NCBI GenBank assembly: GCA_009928665.1
Contig: SACF01000048.1
Span: 1-32,026 of the forward strand
DNA: 32,026 nt
From: Alphaproteobacteria bacterium
GTDB lineage: Bacteria; Bacteroidota; Bacteroidia; Bacteroidales; FEN-979
Reading direction: 5' to 3'
Shown here: positions 25,328-32,026 of the stretch, piece after piece
How the letters are laid out: every line of letters begins with the position of its first letter
Position numbering within the stretch: position 1 is the stretch's first letter
Position numbers and translations under genes: made by a program
The notes under the pieces: generated by a model
Database searches by the model: none
The model's input: only the letters and a program-made list of their open reading frames with translations
What the model was told of the DNA's origin: nothing

Positions 25328-26749
25328 TCAGTTCTTCTTTCCCTGAAGCTTCTTGTCGTAATTGATGATGAATTGCTCCAATTGATCCCCAAGTAAACGT
25401 TTGGCAATGATCTCCTTCTGCTCATTCAGAACGTATACTACAGGCGTTGAGAAAATATCGTATTGATCGTGGTAGTTTCCGGTTAGCGTCCTCGGCCCGT
25501 TAACATTGATCCAGGTCATATTTTTTTTCCGGATCCCGGCTTTCATTTTAACCATCGACGTATCGGAACAAACAGAAAAGATCTCCAGTCCGTACTTTGA
25601 TTTGTCCCTCAAATAAAATTCCCTGATCTTCGGAACCTCAACCTCACAATGACTGCATTCCGGATCCCAGAATAACAGAATTAAATACCGTGCTTTGATA
25701 CTATGCATTGAGACCAGGTTAAAACTGGTGTCCTGCATGATCATGTTGGGCGCTTTATTGCCAATGAGAATCGGTCGTAACTTATTGGCTTTCTTTATGA
25801 TGGATTCATTTACGCTTTTTGCTATCCAGGGGGTCTGCCCTGTGGCATAATAGGTATCGACGATGTTGACAAAAATCCGGTCAAAGCCCATGATCTCTGA
25901 GCTTTCGTAATGATAGGTTGTAAACCAGATCAGGTATTTGAACATCTCTTTATTGGGGCGGGCCTGCTCGGCGAGTTGGTTGATCGCCTTCATGATGGTA
26001 TCAGGGATCTGTATGATGACATTATCGAGGTATTTCTTTAATTTGTTATAGAAAACAGGGGTTCTGAGGATCCGGTCATCCGCAAGGTTTACACCATCCC
26101 AGTATTCCGCAACATAAGTCCGGTAGGAGTAAGTGGAGTCTTTTTTTCCGTTGGGCAAGGTGGGATTCTCCTTGATATCCGGCTCCTTCATCACTTTAAG
26201 CATCAAAGCGAGAAAACTTTCAGGATGCTCCTTTATGATCCGGTACTTATAATCGATCAAGGCTTTATTTATTACCTGTATCTGATCGTTAAGCGCCTTC
26301 GCAGTATCACTGTTTTCACCCGATGCTTTGATGCGGTCCTGCAACTCCTGCGCTTTTTTATATTGTATCTTATTGTAATCCAGATATTGATAAAACAATT
26401 TATTTTCAGGTGAATCTTTGATGACCATTTTCCCGGTAAGATCGGATACATCCGTTTCCATCGAAAACCTGCGATCATTGTTGATGATGAAATCACAATA
26501 ATTCTTTTCCGACACGATCAGAATGTACATGCCACCGGGCAGATCCTTGGATTTCAACGTACAGCGACCGGATCCATCCACTTTAAGCGTATCTTTAATA
26601 TAGGTATTGTTACCGTAGTAGTTGCCGATCATACAGACGGTGTCTTTAAGTCCGTGGATCTGAATCCGGATAAGGGTATCGTTCTGGGTGTATCCGGTAA
26701 TACCCAACAAGAACAAAAAAATGGTCAGCGTGGTAATTTTGACTCGCAT
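25328..26749 (-). CDS. Thioredoxin-fold (TlpA/ResA-like) protein with DUF4369/DUF5106-type N-terminal regions
   Basis: 473 aa. The signal peptide MRVKITTLTIFLFLLGITGY directs it out of the cytoplasm. Residues about 25-115 are a beta-rich domain resembling DUF4369, followed by a helical region (about 120-320) like DUF5106. The C-terminal thioredoxin fold (about 330-470) carries the active site C365-S-H-C368 in FWDPECSHCEVEVP and the cis-proline loop in FSTPVVYVLN. It is likely a periplasmic thiol-disulfide oxidoreductase, a type Bacteroidota often have in several copies. It starts 39 bases after the YdcF-like gene ends and could be read from the same transcript. Confidence 0.85.
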   Translation of the reverse strand: MRVKITTLTIFLFLLGITGYTQNDTLIRIQIHGLKDTVCMIGNYYGNNTYIKDTLKVDGSGRCTLKSKDLPGGMYILIVSEKNYCDFIINNDRRFSMETDVSDLTGKMVIKDSPENKLFYQYLDYNKIQYKKAQELQDRIKASGENSDTAKALNDQIQVINKALIDYKYRIIKEHPESFLALMLKVMKEPDIKENPTLPNGKKDSTYSYRTYVAEYWDGVNLADDRILRTPVFYNKLKKYLDNVIIQIPDTIMKAINQLAEQARPNKEMFKYLIWFTTYHYESSEIMGFDRIFVNIVDTYYATGQTPWIAKSVNESIIKKANKLRPILIGNKAPNMIMQDTSFNLVSMHSIKARYLILLFWDPECSHCEVEVPKIREFYLRDKSKYGLEIFSVCSDTSMVKMKAGIRKKNMTWINVNGPRTLTGNYHDQYDIFSTPVVYVLNEQKEIIAKRLLGDQLEQFIINYDKKLQGKKN

Positions 26750-26788
26750 TCTTAAAAGTTTTAGCCTGTTAACGCAAATTGTTCCGAT

Positions 26789-27481
26789 CTATTTTGCAGG
26801 AAGCTCATTTTCATAGGGTCTGAAAAAAAAACGGACATAAAAGTAACCGATGGCTTCATTCATCGTTTCCCGGAAACCTTTGCTCGATTTCCACCAGGAA
26901 TGTTTTCCATAATAAAAACTGGGTAGAGAGATGATTCCTACTTTAATGGAGTCACCCATCGCAGCTTGAAACAAAAGCCGGCTTCTGCCCCCGTGCACGC
27001 TCATGGTCATGAGATTGAGCGACCGGATGCCGGGTCGATGCACTTTCAGCCAACGCTTCAGGGCAATGGCAGAATTATAGGTCCGGTCGTTTCGGATTTC
27101 ATCGGTGCCCACCATGACCAATTTACTTGAATCGAACCCCAACCGTAGCAACGACTTCCCCGCTACAATCGCCGTGTTGTGATAGGGCGCCAACAGATCG
27201 CCATACTCCAGCGGGGTCCCGGTGGTTACGAGCAATTGGTACTTATGGTTTTTAAACTCATTAATCGCGGCTTGTAAAACATAATCGCTGATAAATCCTT
27301 CAACGACGAGCAGCTCCGTTTGTTCCCGTTCAACAGGAGCGAGGGTGGGATAGAGGTTGGAAAGGATGAGGTAAGAGATCCCAATAATAAACACAAGGAG
27401 CAACAGGTGCCCATAAACAGTCAAACCCCACCGTTCGCGTTTCCGGAAAAGAAAATTCTCTTTTTTTAAGGAATTGTTCAT
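26789..27481 (-). CDS. YdcF/SanA-like DUF218 membrane protein
   Basis: 230 aa. One transmembrane segment near the N-terminus (about 22-43, HLLLLVFIIGISYLILSNLY) follows a basic cytoplasmic tail. The rest would be periplasmic. The DUF218 Rossmann-like core is suggested by LLVVEGFISDYVL, VMVGTDEIRNDRTYNSAIAL (the E-x-x-N-x-x-T-x-x-N-type helix) and LMTMSVHGGRSRLLF. Family members such as SanA and ElyC affect envelope integrity; the biochemical reaction is not settled. The ATG overlaps the stop of the DUF4301 gene (ATGA), so the two are coupled. Confidence 0.75.
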   Translation of the reverse strand: MNNSLKKENFLFRKRERWGLTVYGHLLLLVFIIGISYLILSNLYPTLAPVEREQTELLVVEGFISDYVLQAAINEFKNHKYQLLVTTGTPLEYGDLLAPYHNTAIVAGKSLLRLGFDSSKLVMVGTDEIRNDRTYNSAIALKRWLKVHRPGIRSLNLMTMSVHGGRSRLLFQAAMGDSIKVGIISLPSFYYGKHSWWKSSKGFRETMNEAIGYFYVRFFFRPYENELPAK

Positions 27482-29037
27482 GATTCAAGGTGTTCCTTGC
27501 GCAACAGGTCGTTCACAGTCTTCACCGGATTGAAGGTAATAATAGGTACCTCAACAAACAAGGTAATCCAGTGTGCCATGGAACCGTTCCATAATCCGGG
27601 CAATTCCTGCGCTTTTAATGTCTTCCCGCCGCTCGATTTCAGGGTGATGAAACCGGTGTTTTCATCAATGAATTGGTTCAGATCGAATTTTTTGCCGGAA
27701 AAATCACGGATGCAGCATACCAGGTCGACCGGGTTAAAATGGGTGGATGATTTTACGATCAATCGCTGTTGTTCATTGTTGAGGTCGATCTGTGAAGATT
27801 CAACAATCTGCAAAGAGTTTTTTCCCTGCCCGTCAACGATCCAGAAAGGACCGCCCCCGGGTTCACCCTCATTTTTAACCATTCCGCAGACCCGTATCGG
27901 GCGGTTCAGGAGATTAAACAGAAAGTCTGCTTTTTCGTTGACAGACCAATGCAGGAATTCACCGGGAATGTCGAGGTGTAATACCCCTTTTGCAAACGCG
28001 GAGATCCGGTTCAATTCCAGGCCACCGGGTCTTCCCGACTGAATTTTATTAAGGTAGCCGAAAATTTCATCCCGGAGATGGATCAGGTATCCACCAAGCA
28101 GCTTTTTATATTGGTAGGTTGTGCCTTTGAGCCGGTCGGGGACAATGTTATCTATATTTTTTATGAAAATGAGGTCGGCGTCAATTTCATTCAGATTTTC
28201 TATTAAAGCCCCATGTCCTCCGGGACGAAAAAGGAGGGTTCCCGCTTCATTCCTGACCGGGAGGTTATTTTCATCAACGGCAATGATATCAGTCGATGAT
28301 TTTTGTATCGAGAAGGTGATGTCAAAATTCACGCGGTACTTTTGTTCGAGATCCGGAATTACTGCGGCAACCAACTTCCGGAAAACATCCGTGTGCTCGG
28401 TCGAAATGGTAAAATGCAATCTTGCGACATGCTGGTTGTCACGGGTATATTCGATGGCCTCAACAAGATGCTCCTCTGCTGAAGTACGGGCCCCGTCAGG
28501 ATAACAGTGAAACTTGATCAGTCCTTTAGGCAAATTGGAGTAATTGAGCCCTTTTTCTGTTAAAATATATTCAATGATTTCATTAAATGACTTATATTCA
28601 AGTAATTTTGAAAGATTTAACCCATCGTTGGCCAACATGTCCCGAAGTTCCTGGTAAAAGGCAATACGTTCAAGATGCGTCATCAGGTAGTACACCGAAT
28701 TGGGCCCTTTATCGGCAAGGTACAAGTGCATTCCGGACTGATCTTCAGTGTATTTTTCACGAAATTCAAACAAATGCTTGAACATCCTGCTGGCGGCTCC
28801 CGAAGCCGGTACGAATTTGACAATTTTCAATCCAGGTTGCCGGCTTGCAAAGAGTTCAATCATCCGGTCCCGGTCGGTTTCGTCGAATACCATCAATCCA
28901 TCGGATGGGGAGGCGGGCCTCACAAGGCTGACAAACGGGAATCCTTTGATAAAATGTTCGATCAGCTTCCGGATTTTTACGGGATCAATACCCTTCTGTT
29001 CAATTTGAGCAAGGTCCTGTTGATTCAGTATTACCAT
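27478..29037 (-). CDS. DUF4301 family protein (nucleotidyltransferase-like)
   Basis: 519 aa. The family is recognised from KFVPASGAASRMFKHLFEFR (about 74-93) and FRPGGHGALIENLNEIDADL (about 270-289), followed by IFIKNIDNIVPD. These runs resemble the nucleotide-binding and metal-binding loops of UDP-sugar pyrophosphorylases, so a nucleotidyltransferase fold is likely, but no substrate is known to me. It is cytoplasmic: no signal peptide or membrane segment. A -7-like TAATTTTG precedes it, and it overlaps the YdcF-like gene by 4 bases (ATGA). The pairing with an envelope protein hints at a cell-envelope precursor role; that is inference. Confidence 0.82.
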   Translation of the reverse strand: MVILNQQDLAQIEQKGIDPVKIRKLIEHFIKGFPFVSLVRPASPSDGLMVFDETDRDRMIELFASRQPGLKIVKFVPASGAASRMFKHLFEFREKYTEDQSGMHLYLADKGPNSVYYLMTHLERIAFYQELRDMLANDGLNLSKLLEYKSFNEIIEYILTEKGLNYSNLPKGLIKFHCYPDGARTSAEEHLVEAIEYTRDNQHVARLHFTISTEHTDVFRKLVAAVIPDLEQKYRVNFDITFSIQKSSTDIIAVDENNLPVRNEAGTLLFRPGGHGALIENLNEIDADLIFIKNIDNIVPDRLKGTTYQYKKLLGGYLIHLRDEIFGYLNKIQSGRPGGLELNRISAFAKGVLHLDIPGEFLHWSVNEKADFLFNLLNRPIRVCGMVKNEGEPGGGPFWIVDGQGKNSLQIVESSQIDLNNEQQRLIVKSSTHFNPVDLVCCIRDFSGKKFDLNQFIDENTGFITLKSSGGKTLKAQELPGLWNGSMAHWITLFVEVPIITFNPVKTVNDLLRKEHLES

Positions 29038-29055
29038 AATCTTAAGATTTCAACG

Positions 29056-29063
29056 CAAAATTA
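29056..29063 (-). promoter_or_regulatory. -7-like box TAATTTTG for the DUF4301 gene
   Basis: On the minus strand TAATTTTG lies 18 bases before the ATG at 29037. No matching -33 element is seen. Confidence 0.45.
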
Positions 29064-29368
29064 TCGGAAAAAATGAAACAGGGGGGAGGAATTTTAATCT
29101 CGACTAAAGATCATTTTAAAAGGTAATGCCGGTTTACTTTTACCGGAACCATCAGTCGGATGACACAAAAACCATTTTCAATCCTGTTTTTTATATAATT
29201 ATAAACCAGCTTATAATTAAATATACATAAACTATTGCTTAATAAAATATTTGATATATAATTGTAATACATTATGTTACTTTTATTTGAGATGACTTAT
29301 CTGAGGATTCTGTACAAATCAAATAATCCATTAACAGAATTAATTTACGGATAGATACGGGTAAGTGT

Positions 29369-29392
29369 TTACAAGTGTAATTACATTTGTAA
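29369..29392. promoter_or_regulatory. Back-to-back operator-like palindromes TTACAAGTGTAA and TTACATTTGTAA
   Basis: Two adjacent 12-mers (29369-29380 and 29381-29392), each with perfect TTACA/TGTAA arms, together form a 28-base near-perfect inverted repeat (GTTTACAA...TTGTAAAC, 29367-29394). The centre lies about 240 bases upstream of the XRE -7 box. They look like binding sites for a dimeric regulator. Confidence 0.65.
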
Positions 29393-29455
29393 ACTATATT
29401 AAAACACTATTTATTAATATTATATATTTGCTTTTCATTTTATTCATATTTGATT

Positions 29456-29480
29456 TTACATTTGTAATTTACATTTGTAA
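29456..29480. promoter_or_regulatory. Two direct operator-like copies of TTACATTTGTAA
   Basis: Exact copies at 29456-29467 and 29469-29480, starting 13 bases apart, identical to the second palindrome at 29381-29392. The repetition of a perfect palindrome argues against chance even in this AT-rich region. Confidence 0.65.
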
Positions 29481-29584
29481 TCTTTTAAGTTTTAAATAAT
29501 AATTCATTATTATAATATTATATATCAATATTTTAAAATAAATTAAAAAAACTATTACTTTAGATAAAACAATTTTTAAAGTAC

Positions 29585-29615
29585 TTTGATGTTCATTTTT
29601 AAATATTTACTTTTG
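29585..29615 (+). promoter_or_regulatory. Promoter for the XRE regulator (TTTG-N19-TACTTTTG)
   Basis: TTTG at 29585-29588, an exact 19-base spacer and TACTTTTG at 29608-29615 match the consensus fully. The -7 box lies inside a degenerate operator, TTAC-TTTT-GTAA at 29607-29618, so a repressor bound there would block it. The ATG follows at 29632. Confidence 0.75.
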
Positions 29616-29631
29616 TAAAAAACTTTTTTCG

Positions 29632-30126
29632 ATGGTCGACCGGATTTTATATCTACTCAAGCAGAAAAATCTGACGATCTCCCAGTTTGCCGATGAGATC
29701 GGGATCCAGAAGTCGGGTATGTCACATTTAATTTCAGGCAGGAACAAACCAAGTCTGGAATTGATTTTAAAAATTCTGCAAAGGTATCCGGAGGTAAAAC
29801 CCGAGTGGTTGTTGCTGGGCACCGGTGATCAGTATTCAGGTAGCAGTAAAAATGAAAATCCGGTTCAACCTGTCGGTGATAATGCAAAATATGCATCAAA
29901 GGGTGCCACCTTATTCGATATTCCCGAAATAGTGACAGGAGAAGCTGAAGCCACCCCTGTATCCGTTGAACCAGACGATGGATCGGTGAATCCCGCTGTT
30001 CACATTGATCCGGCTCCCATCCCTTCGACAAATCCGACTGGGATTACCAAAAATCAGGGATCGGGCATCGACCGTGTAGTCCTGTTTTTTAAGGACCGGA
30101 CTTTCATGGAATACGCACCCCGCTGA
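29632..30126 (+). CDS. XRE-family helix-turn-helix transcriptional regulator
   Basis: 164 aa. The N-terminal HTH (about 1-60) reads like a phage-repressor-type domain: LTISQFADEIGIQKSGMSHL is the helix-turn-helix and ISGRNKPSLELILKILQRYP the following helices, then PEWLLLGTG. A long low-complexity linker rich in Pro, Glu, Asn and Ser follows (about 65-145). The end, DRVVLFFKDRTFMEYAPR, is a short motif I associate with Bacteroidota members of this group. No peptidase (LexA/CI-type) domain is present. The upstream palindromes and the one on its own -7 box suggest autoregulation. It converges with ndk 52 bases downstream; it does not sit in a recognisable prophage. Confidence 0.88.
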   Translation: MVDRILYLLKQKNLTISQFADEIGIQKSGMSHLISGRNKPSLELILKILQRYPEVKPEWLLLGTGDQYSGSSKNENPVQPVGDNAKYASKGATLFDIPEIVTGEAEATPVSVEPDDGSVNPAVHIDPAPIPSTNPTGITKNQGSGIDRVVLFFKDRTFMEYAPR

Positions 30127-30178
30127 CCGTTCATATCGCTTTTGAACGTCGCATAAATCCGGGTGAGGAAAATGGTGG

Positions 30179-30598
30179 TCAGTGATTTTCTAACGAAGAG
30201 AAAAAGAAGGAGGATTCGCGCAGGGCGCTTTCATCGCTGTCGGAGCCATGAATAGCATTTTCACTCATATTTTTCCCGTAAAGTTTACGGATGGTGCCTT
30301 CGGCTGCCTTTGAAGGGTCGGTGGCTCCTATAAATTGACGGAAGTCATCAACTGCATTTTCTTTCTGAAGAATTGCCGCAATGATGGGGCCGGATGACAT
30401 GAATTTGGCAAGATCCTCATAGAATGGTTTTCCCAGGTGCATTTCATAAAATAATCCGGCTTGCTCCCGGGTCAGCCGCGTTTTCTTCATGGCTTTAATC
30501 CGGTATCCACCCGATTCAATCTGTGCAAGAATTTTACCGGAATAACCGGCTTCGACAGCTGAAGGTTTGATCATGGTAAAAGTAATATCTCCACGCAT
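30179..30598 (-). CDS. ndk: Nucleoside diphosphate kinase
   Basis: 139 aa. It transfers the gamma phosphate from ATP to nucleoside diphosphates through a phosphohistidine. The catalytic His117 is in NAIHGSDS, and Lys11 (TMIKPSAVE) is in the expected place. I chose ATG 30598, which gives the family start MRGDITFTMIKP. The frame is open to 30631, but the extra 11 residues are not family-like and a -7-like box covers 30620-30627. The length is normal for bacteria. It is the last gene that fits the Bacteroidota part of the window. Confidence 0.97.
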   Translation of the reverse strand: MRGDITFTMIKPSAVEAGYSGKILAQIESGGYRIKAMKKTRLTREQAGLFYEMHLGKPFYEDLAKFMSSGPIIAAILQKENAVDDFRQFIGATDPSKAAEGTIRKLYGKNMSENAIHGSDSDESALRESSFFFSSLENH

Positions 30599-30619
30599 TT
30601 TCAATGTATTTATACCGGA

Positions 30620-30627
30620 CAAAATTA
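30620..30627 (-). promoter_or_regulatory. -7-like box TAATTTTG for ndk
   Basis: On the minus strand TAATTTTG lies 21 bases before the chosen ATG. No -33 TTTG at 19-21 bases is seen. It supports the shorter ndk start. Confidence 0.45.
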
Positions 30628-30649
30628 CCATAAATAATTCAAAATATCC

Positions 30650-30680
30650 CTATTTTTGCAAATGCTAAACTCCCTTCTGC
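30650..30680. other. Probable junction between two genomes
   Basis: Left of here the genes, composition and promoters are Bacteroidota. TATTTTTG at 30651-30658 (plus strand) still looks like a Bacteroidota -7 box, whose gene is missing. To the right the DNA is markedly AT-rich and the first gene lacks its N-terminal half. The exact breakpoint is not resolvable by eye; no insertion sequence, direct repeat or tRNA end marks it. Confidence 0.65.
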
Positions 30681-31148
30681 TTGGAAAATACTGATTTTAT
30701 TGATAGGGTTGCTAATCGGTTAGAAACTATCTCTCCTTTTATATTTACCCTAAATAGGATTAATAGTATAAATCCACCAAGGGTAGTATTTCTGACAAGT
30801 TATGATCAAGTTGAATTAGAATTGTTTAATAACCTATATAACGATGTTAGACAATCTCTGGAGACTAGTACAAGAATGGTTTACGAAAGAGAGGTTTATA
30901 AACCGCACTTAACACTAGGTTTTTTCCCGACTAAACCAAGAATGAAAGAAGCAAAGTCTCATTATAAAGAAGTGTTTGACAATCCAATCCCTCTAATAAT
31001 TAGAGAAGTTGAAGTGACTCAAAAAATGGGTGATCAACAATGGAGAACAATTACCCACTTAAAAATTGGTAGTCAAGAAGAATTGTCTAGGTTATCAAAT
31101 GGAATCTATTGTTTTGGGGAAAATAACCGAGCTTCTATTTTGGCTTAA
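30669..31148 (+). pseudogene. 5'-truncated 2H phosphoesterase (2'-5' RNA ligase family)
   Basis: The frame opens after TAA 30666-30668; the first possible start is TTG 30681, giving 155 aa. Enzymes of this family are about 170-190 aa and need two H-x-T/S motifs. Only the second is here (KPHLTLGFF; His76 and Thr78 counted from TTG). The sequence that normally follows the first motif starts right at the N-terminus (RLETISPFIFTLNRI, then PRVVFLTS). The first motif and about 40-60 residues are therefore missing, and the cut coincides with the change of base composition. As it stands it could not be catalytic. It converges with mscL 12 bases downstream. Confidence 0.7.
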
Positions 31149-31160
31149 AATTGTTGAGAA

Positions 31161-31478
31161 TTATTTGTCTTTTTTATCAAGTTTCTCAACATTGAAGACT
31201 TTGACACCAAAATAAACAACGAAAGCGATAATTATAAAATCGATTAGACTATTGATGAAATTACCATACATTACTTTGGCAGAACCTATTTGGAAATAAG
31301 CCTCGGCGAGGTTTCCAATTGATCCTAATAAGGCTCCGACGAGTGGGTTAATAAGGTTATTGACAAAAGAAGTAATAAGTTTGGTGATAGAACTGCCCAT
31401 AATAAAACCGACAGCCAAACCAATGACTCCTTGGGTGCGGATAAAATCGACAAAACCTTTTAGGTGTTTTTTCATCAT
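31161..31478 (-). CDS. mscL: Large-conductance mechanosensitive channel
   Basis: 105 aa. MscL forms a homopentameric pore that releases solutes on hypo-osmotic shock. TM1 is GVIGLAVGFIMGSSITKLIT (about 17-36), with the family signature GLAVGxIxGxxxxKLxxSxVNN-like start. TM2 is FINSLIDFIIIAFVVYFGVK (about 73-92), and a short basic tail follows (KLDKKDK). The periplasmic loop is short and includes FQIGSAKVMYG. The sequence looks like those of Patescibacteria rather than Bacteroidota, as judged from memory of the family. ATG ATG allows a start at 31478 or 31475. It follows queA by 12 bases on the same strand. Confidence 0.92.
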   Translation of the reverse strand: MMKKHLKGFVDFIRTQGVIGLAVGFIMGSSITKLITSFVNNLINPLVGALLGSIGNLAEAYFQIGSAKVMYGNFINSLIDFIIIAFVVYFGVKVFNVEKLDKKDK

Positions 31479-31490
31479 AAAAATATTATA

Positions 31491-32026
31491 TCAATAAATA
31501 AGCATAGCGTCACCAAAACTAAAAAAGCGATATTTCTTTTTAATAGCTTCTTGGTAAGCTGACAATACTTTGTCCTTACCGGCAAAGGCGGAGACTAACA
31601 TTAACAAGCTTGATTTCGGCAGATGGAAATTTGTTATAAGACTATCAACAAATTTAAACTTGAAAGGTGGGTAGATAAAAATATTTGTAGATTCCACTCC
31701 TGGGTTAATTTTACCTTTTGAATTAATAGCTGATTCAAGCGTACGAACTGTTGTGGTACCAACGGCAATAATTCTTTTTCCTTGTGATTTGGCTAGATTT
31801 AGATTCTTTGCGGTTTTTTTATTAATTTCATAAAATTCAGTGTGAAGAGTCTTCGTCTTTATATTTTCGGGACGAAGATTTTGAAAAGTTCCCAAACCAA
31901 CATGGAGAGTTATATATTCTATTTGGACACCTTTCTTTTTTAGATCTGATAATAATTTTTTTGTAAAATGAAGGCCGGCGGTGGGGGCGGCGGCAGAACC
32001 AATTTTGGTAGCATAGACTGTTTGAT
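31491..32026 (-). CDS. queA: S-adenosylmethionine:tRNA ribosyltransferase-isomerase, N-terminus beyond window
   Basis: The frame is open from TGA 31491 to the right edge, so only the C-terminal 178 residues are seen; the ATG at 31895 is internal. QueA transfers and isomerises the ribosyl group of SAM onto preQ1-modified tRNA to give epoxyqueuosine. Family signatures present: YATKIGSAAAPTAGLHFT near the edge, ITLHVGLGTFQ, then GTTTVRTLES, TNIFIYPPFKFKFVDSLITN, FHLPKSSLLMLVSAFAG and YRFFSFGDAMLI at the C-terminus. It is full of Lys/Ile/Asn codons ending in A or T, unlike the genes left of 30650. It is probably co-transcribed with mscL. Confidence 0.93.
   Translation of the reverse strand, partial: QTVYATKIGSAAAPTAGLHFTKKLLSDLKKKGVQIEYITLHVGLGTFQNLRPENIKTKTLHTEFYEINKKTAKNLNLAKSQGKRIIAVGTTTVRTLESAINSKGKINPGVESTNIFIYPPFKFKFVDSLITNFHLPKSSLLMLVSAFAGKDKVLSAYQEAIKKKYRFFSFGDAMLIY

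Larger units (their letters stand above)
29038..29631. other. AT-rich intergenic regulatory region
   Basis: 594 bases without a gene, strongly AT-rich between 29160 and 29630. It holds the -7 box of the DUF4301 gene at the left, TTACANNTGTAA palindromes in the middle, and the XRE promoter at the right. No ORF, RNA gene or hairpin with a T run was recognised elsewhere in it. Confidence 0.8.

Noticed and set aside
29367..29480. CRISPR-like array in the AT-rich region
   Set aside because: The repeated units are 12-base palindromes with irregular spacing and no spacers of uniform length; they are operator-like.
30130..30155. Hairpin CGTTCA...TGAACG between the XRE gene and ndk as a terminator
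   Set aside because: The stem is only 6 bp and no T run follows on either strand.
19370..32026. queE and queA as one queuosine gene set
   Set aside because: queA lies in the foreign-looking tail beyond the probable junction, so their presence in one window is probably coincidental.

Overview
The window is a stretch of a Bacteroidota (Bacteroidales-like) genome, with about 1.4 kb of DNA at the right end that looks as if it comes from a different organism. The Bacteroidota assignment rests on type IX secretion (T9SS) style cell-surface proteins, a gingipain-type C25 peptidase, DUF4301 and AlbA_2 families, a fused TPR/PD40/OmpA protein, and promoters of the class TTTG-N19-TAnnTTTG in front of many genes. 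Shine-Dalgarno sequences are almost absent.

Layout. 1-4831 (minus): a very large secreted C25 cysteine peptidase, cut by the left edge. 5022-5302: divergent regulatory region with nested inverted repeats and a small lipoprotein ORF. 5271-8597 (plus): two DNA-repair genes, class II photolyase and 3-methyladenine glycosylase (tag), the latter overlapping a 411-aa AlbA_2-domain protein. 8684-11468 (minus): pyrB-pyrI followed by a second AlbA_2 protein and a small outer-membrane-type protein. 11543-12880 (minus): a COG2403 GTPase / cyclic 2,3-diphosphoglycerate synthetase-like protein. 13068-14858: argS. 14924-16774 (minus): a T9SS-sorted surface protein. 16972-21945 (plus): ffh, folD, queE and a PorE-like protein. 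21991-25264 (plus): the classical thrS-infC-rpmI-rplT translation cluster, where infC appears to start at AUA behind a strong Shine-Dalgarno. 25328-29037 (minus): DUF4301, YdcF/DUF218-like and a thioredoxin-fold protein. 29038-29631: an AT-rich region with a set of TTACANNTGTAA palindromes and a good promoter in front of an XRE-family regulator (29632-30126). 30179-30598 (minus): ndk.

After about 30660 the sequence becomes visibly AT-rich, and the three remaining genes (a 2H phosphoesterase lacking its N-terminal half, mscL, and queA cut by the right edge) resemble Patescibacteria/CPR rather than Bacteroidota genes. The 2H gene is broken exactly at the switch. I read this as an assembly chimera, or less likely a real insertion.

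Most of the window is housekeeping. The points most worth a second look are the infC start, the operator cluster upstream of the XRE gene, the AlbA_2 proteins coupled to tag and pyrBI, and the foreign tail. No tRNA, rRNA, CRISPR array or insertion sequence was recognised.
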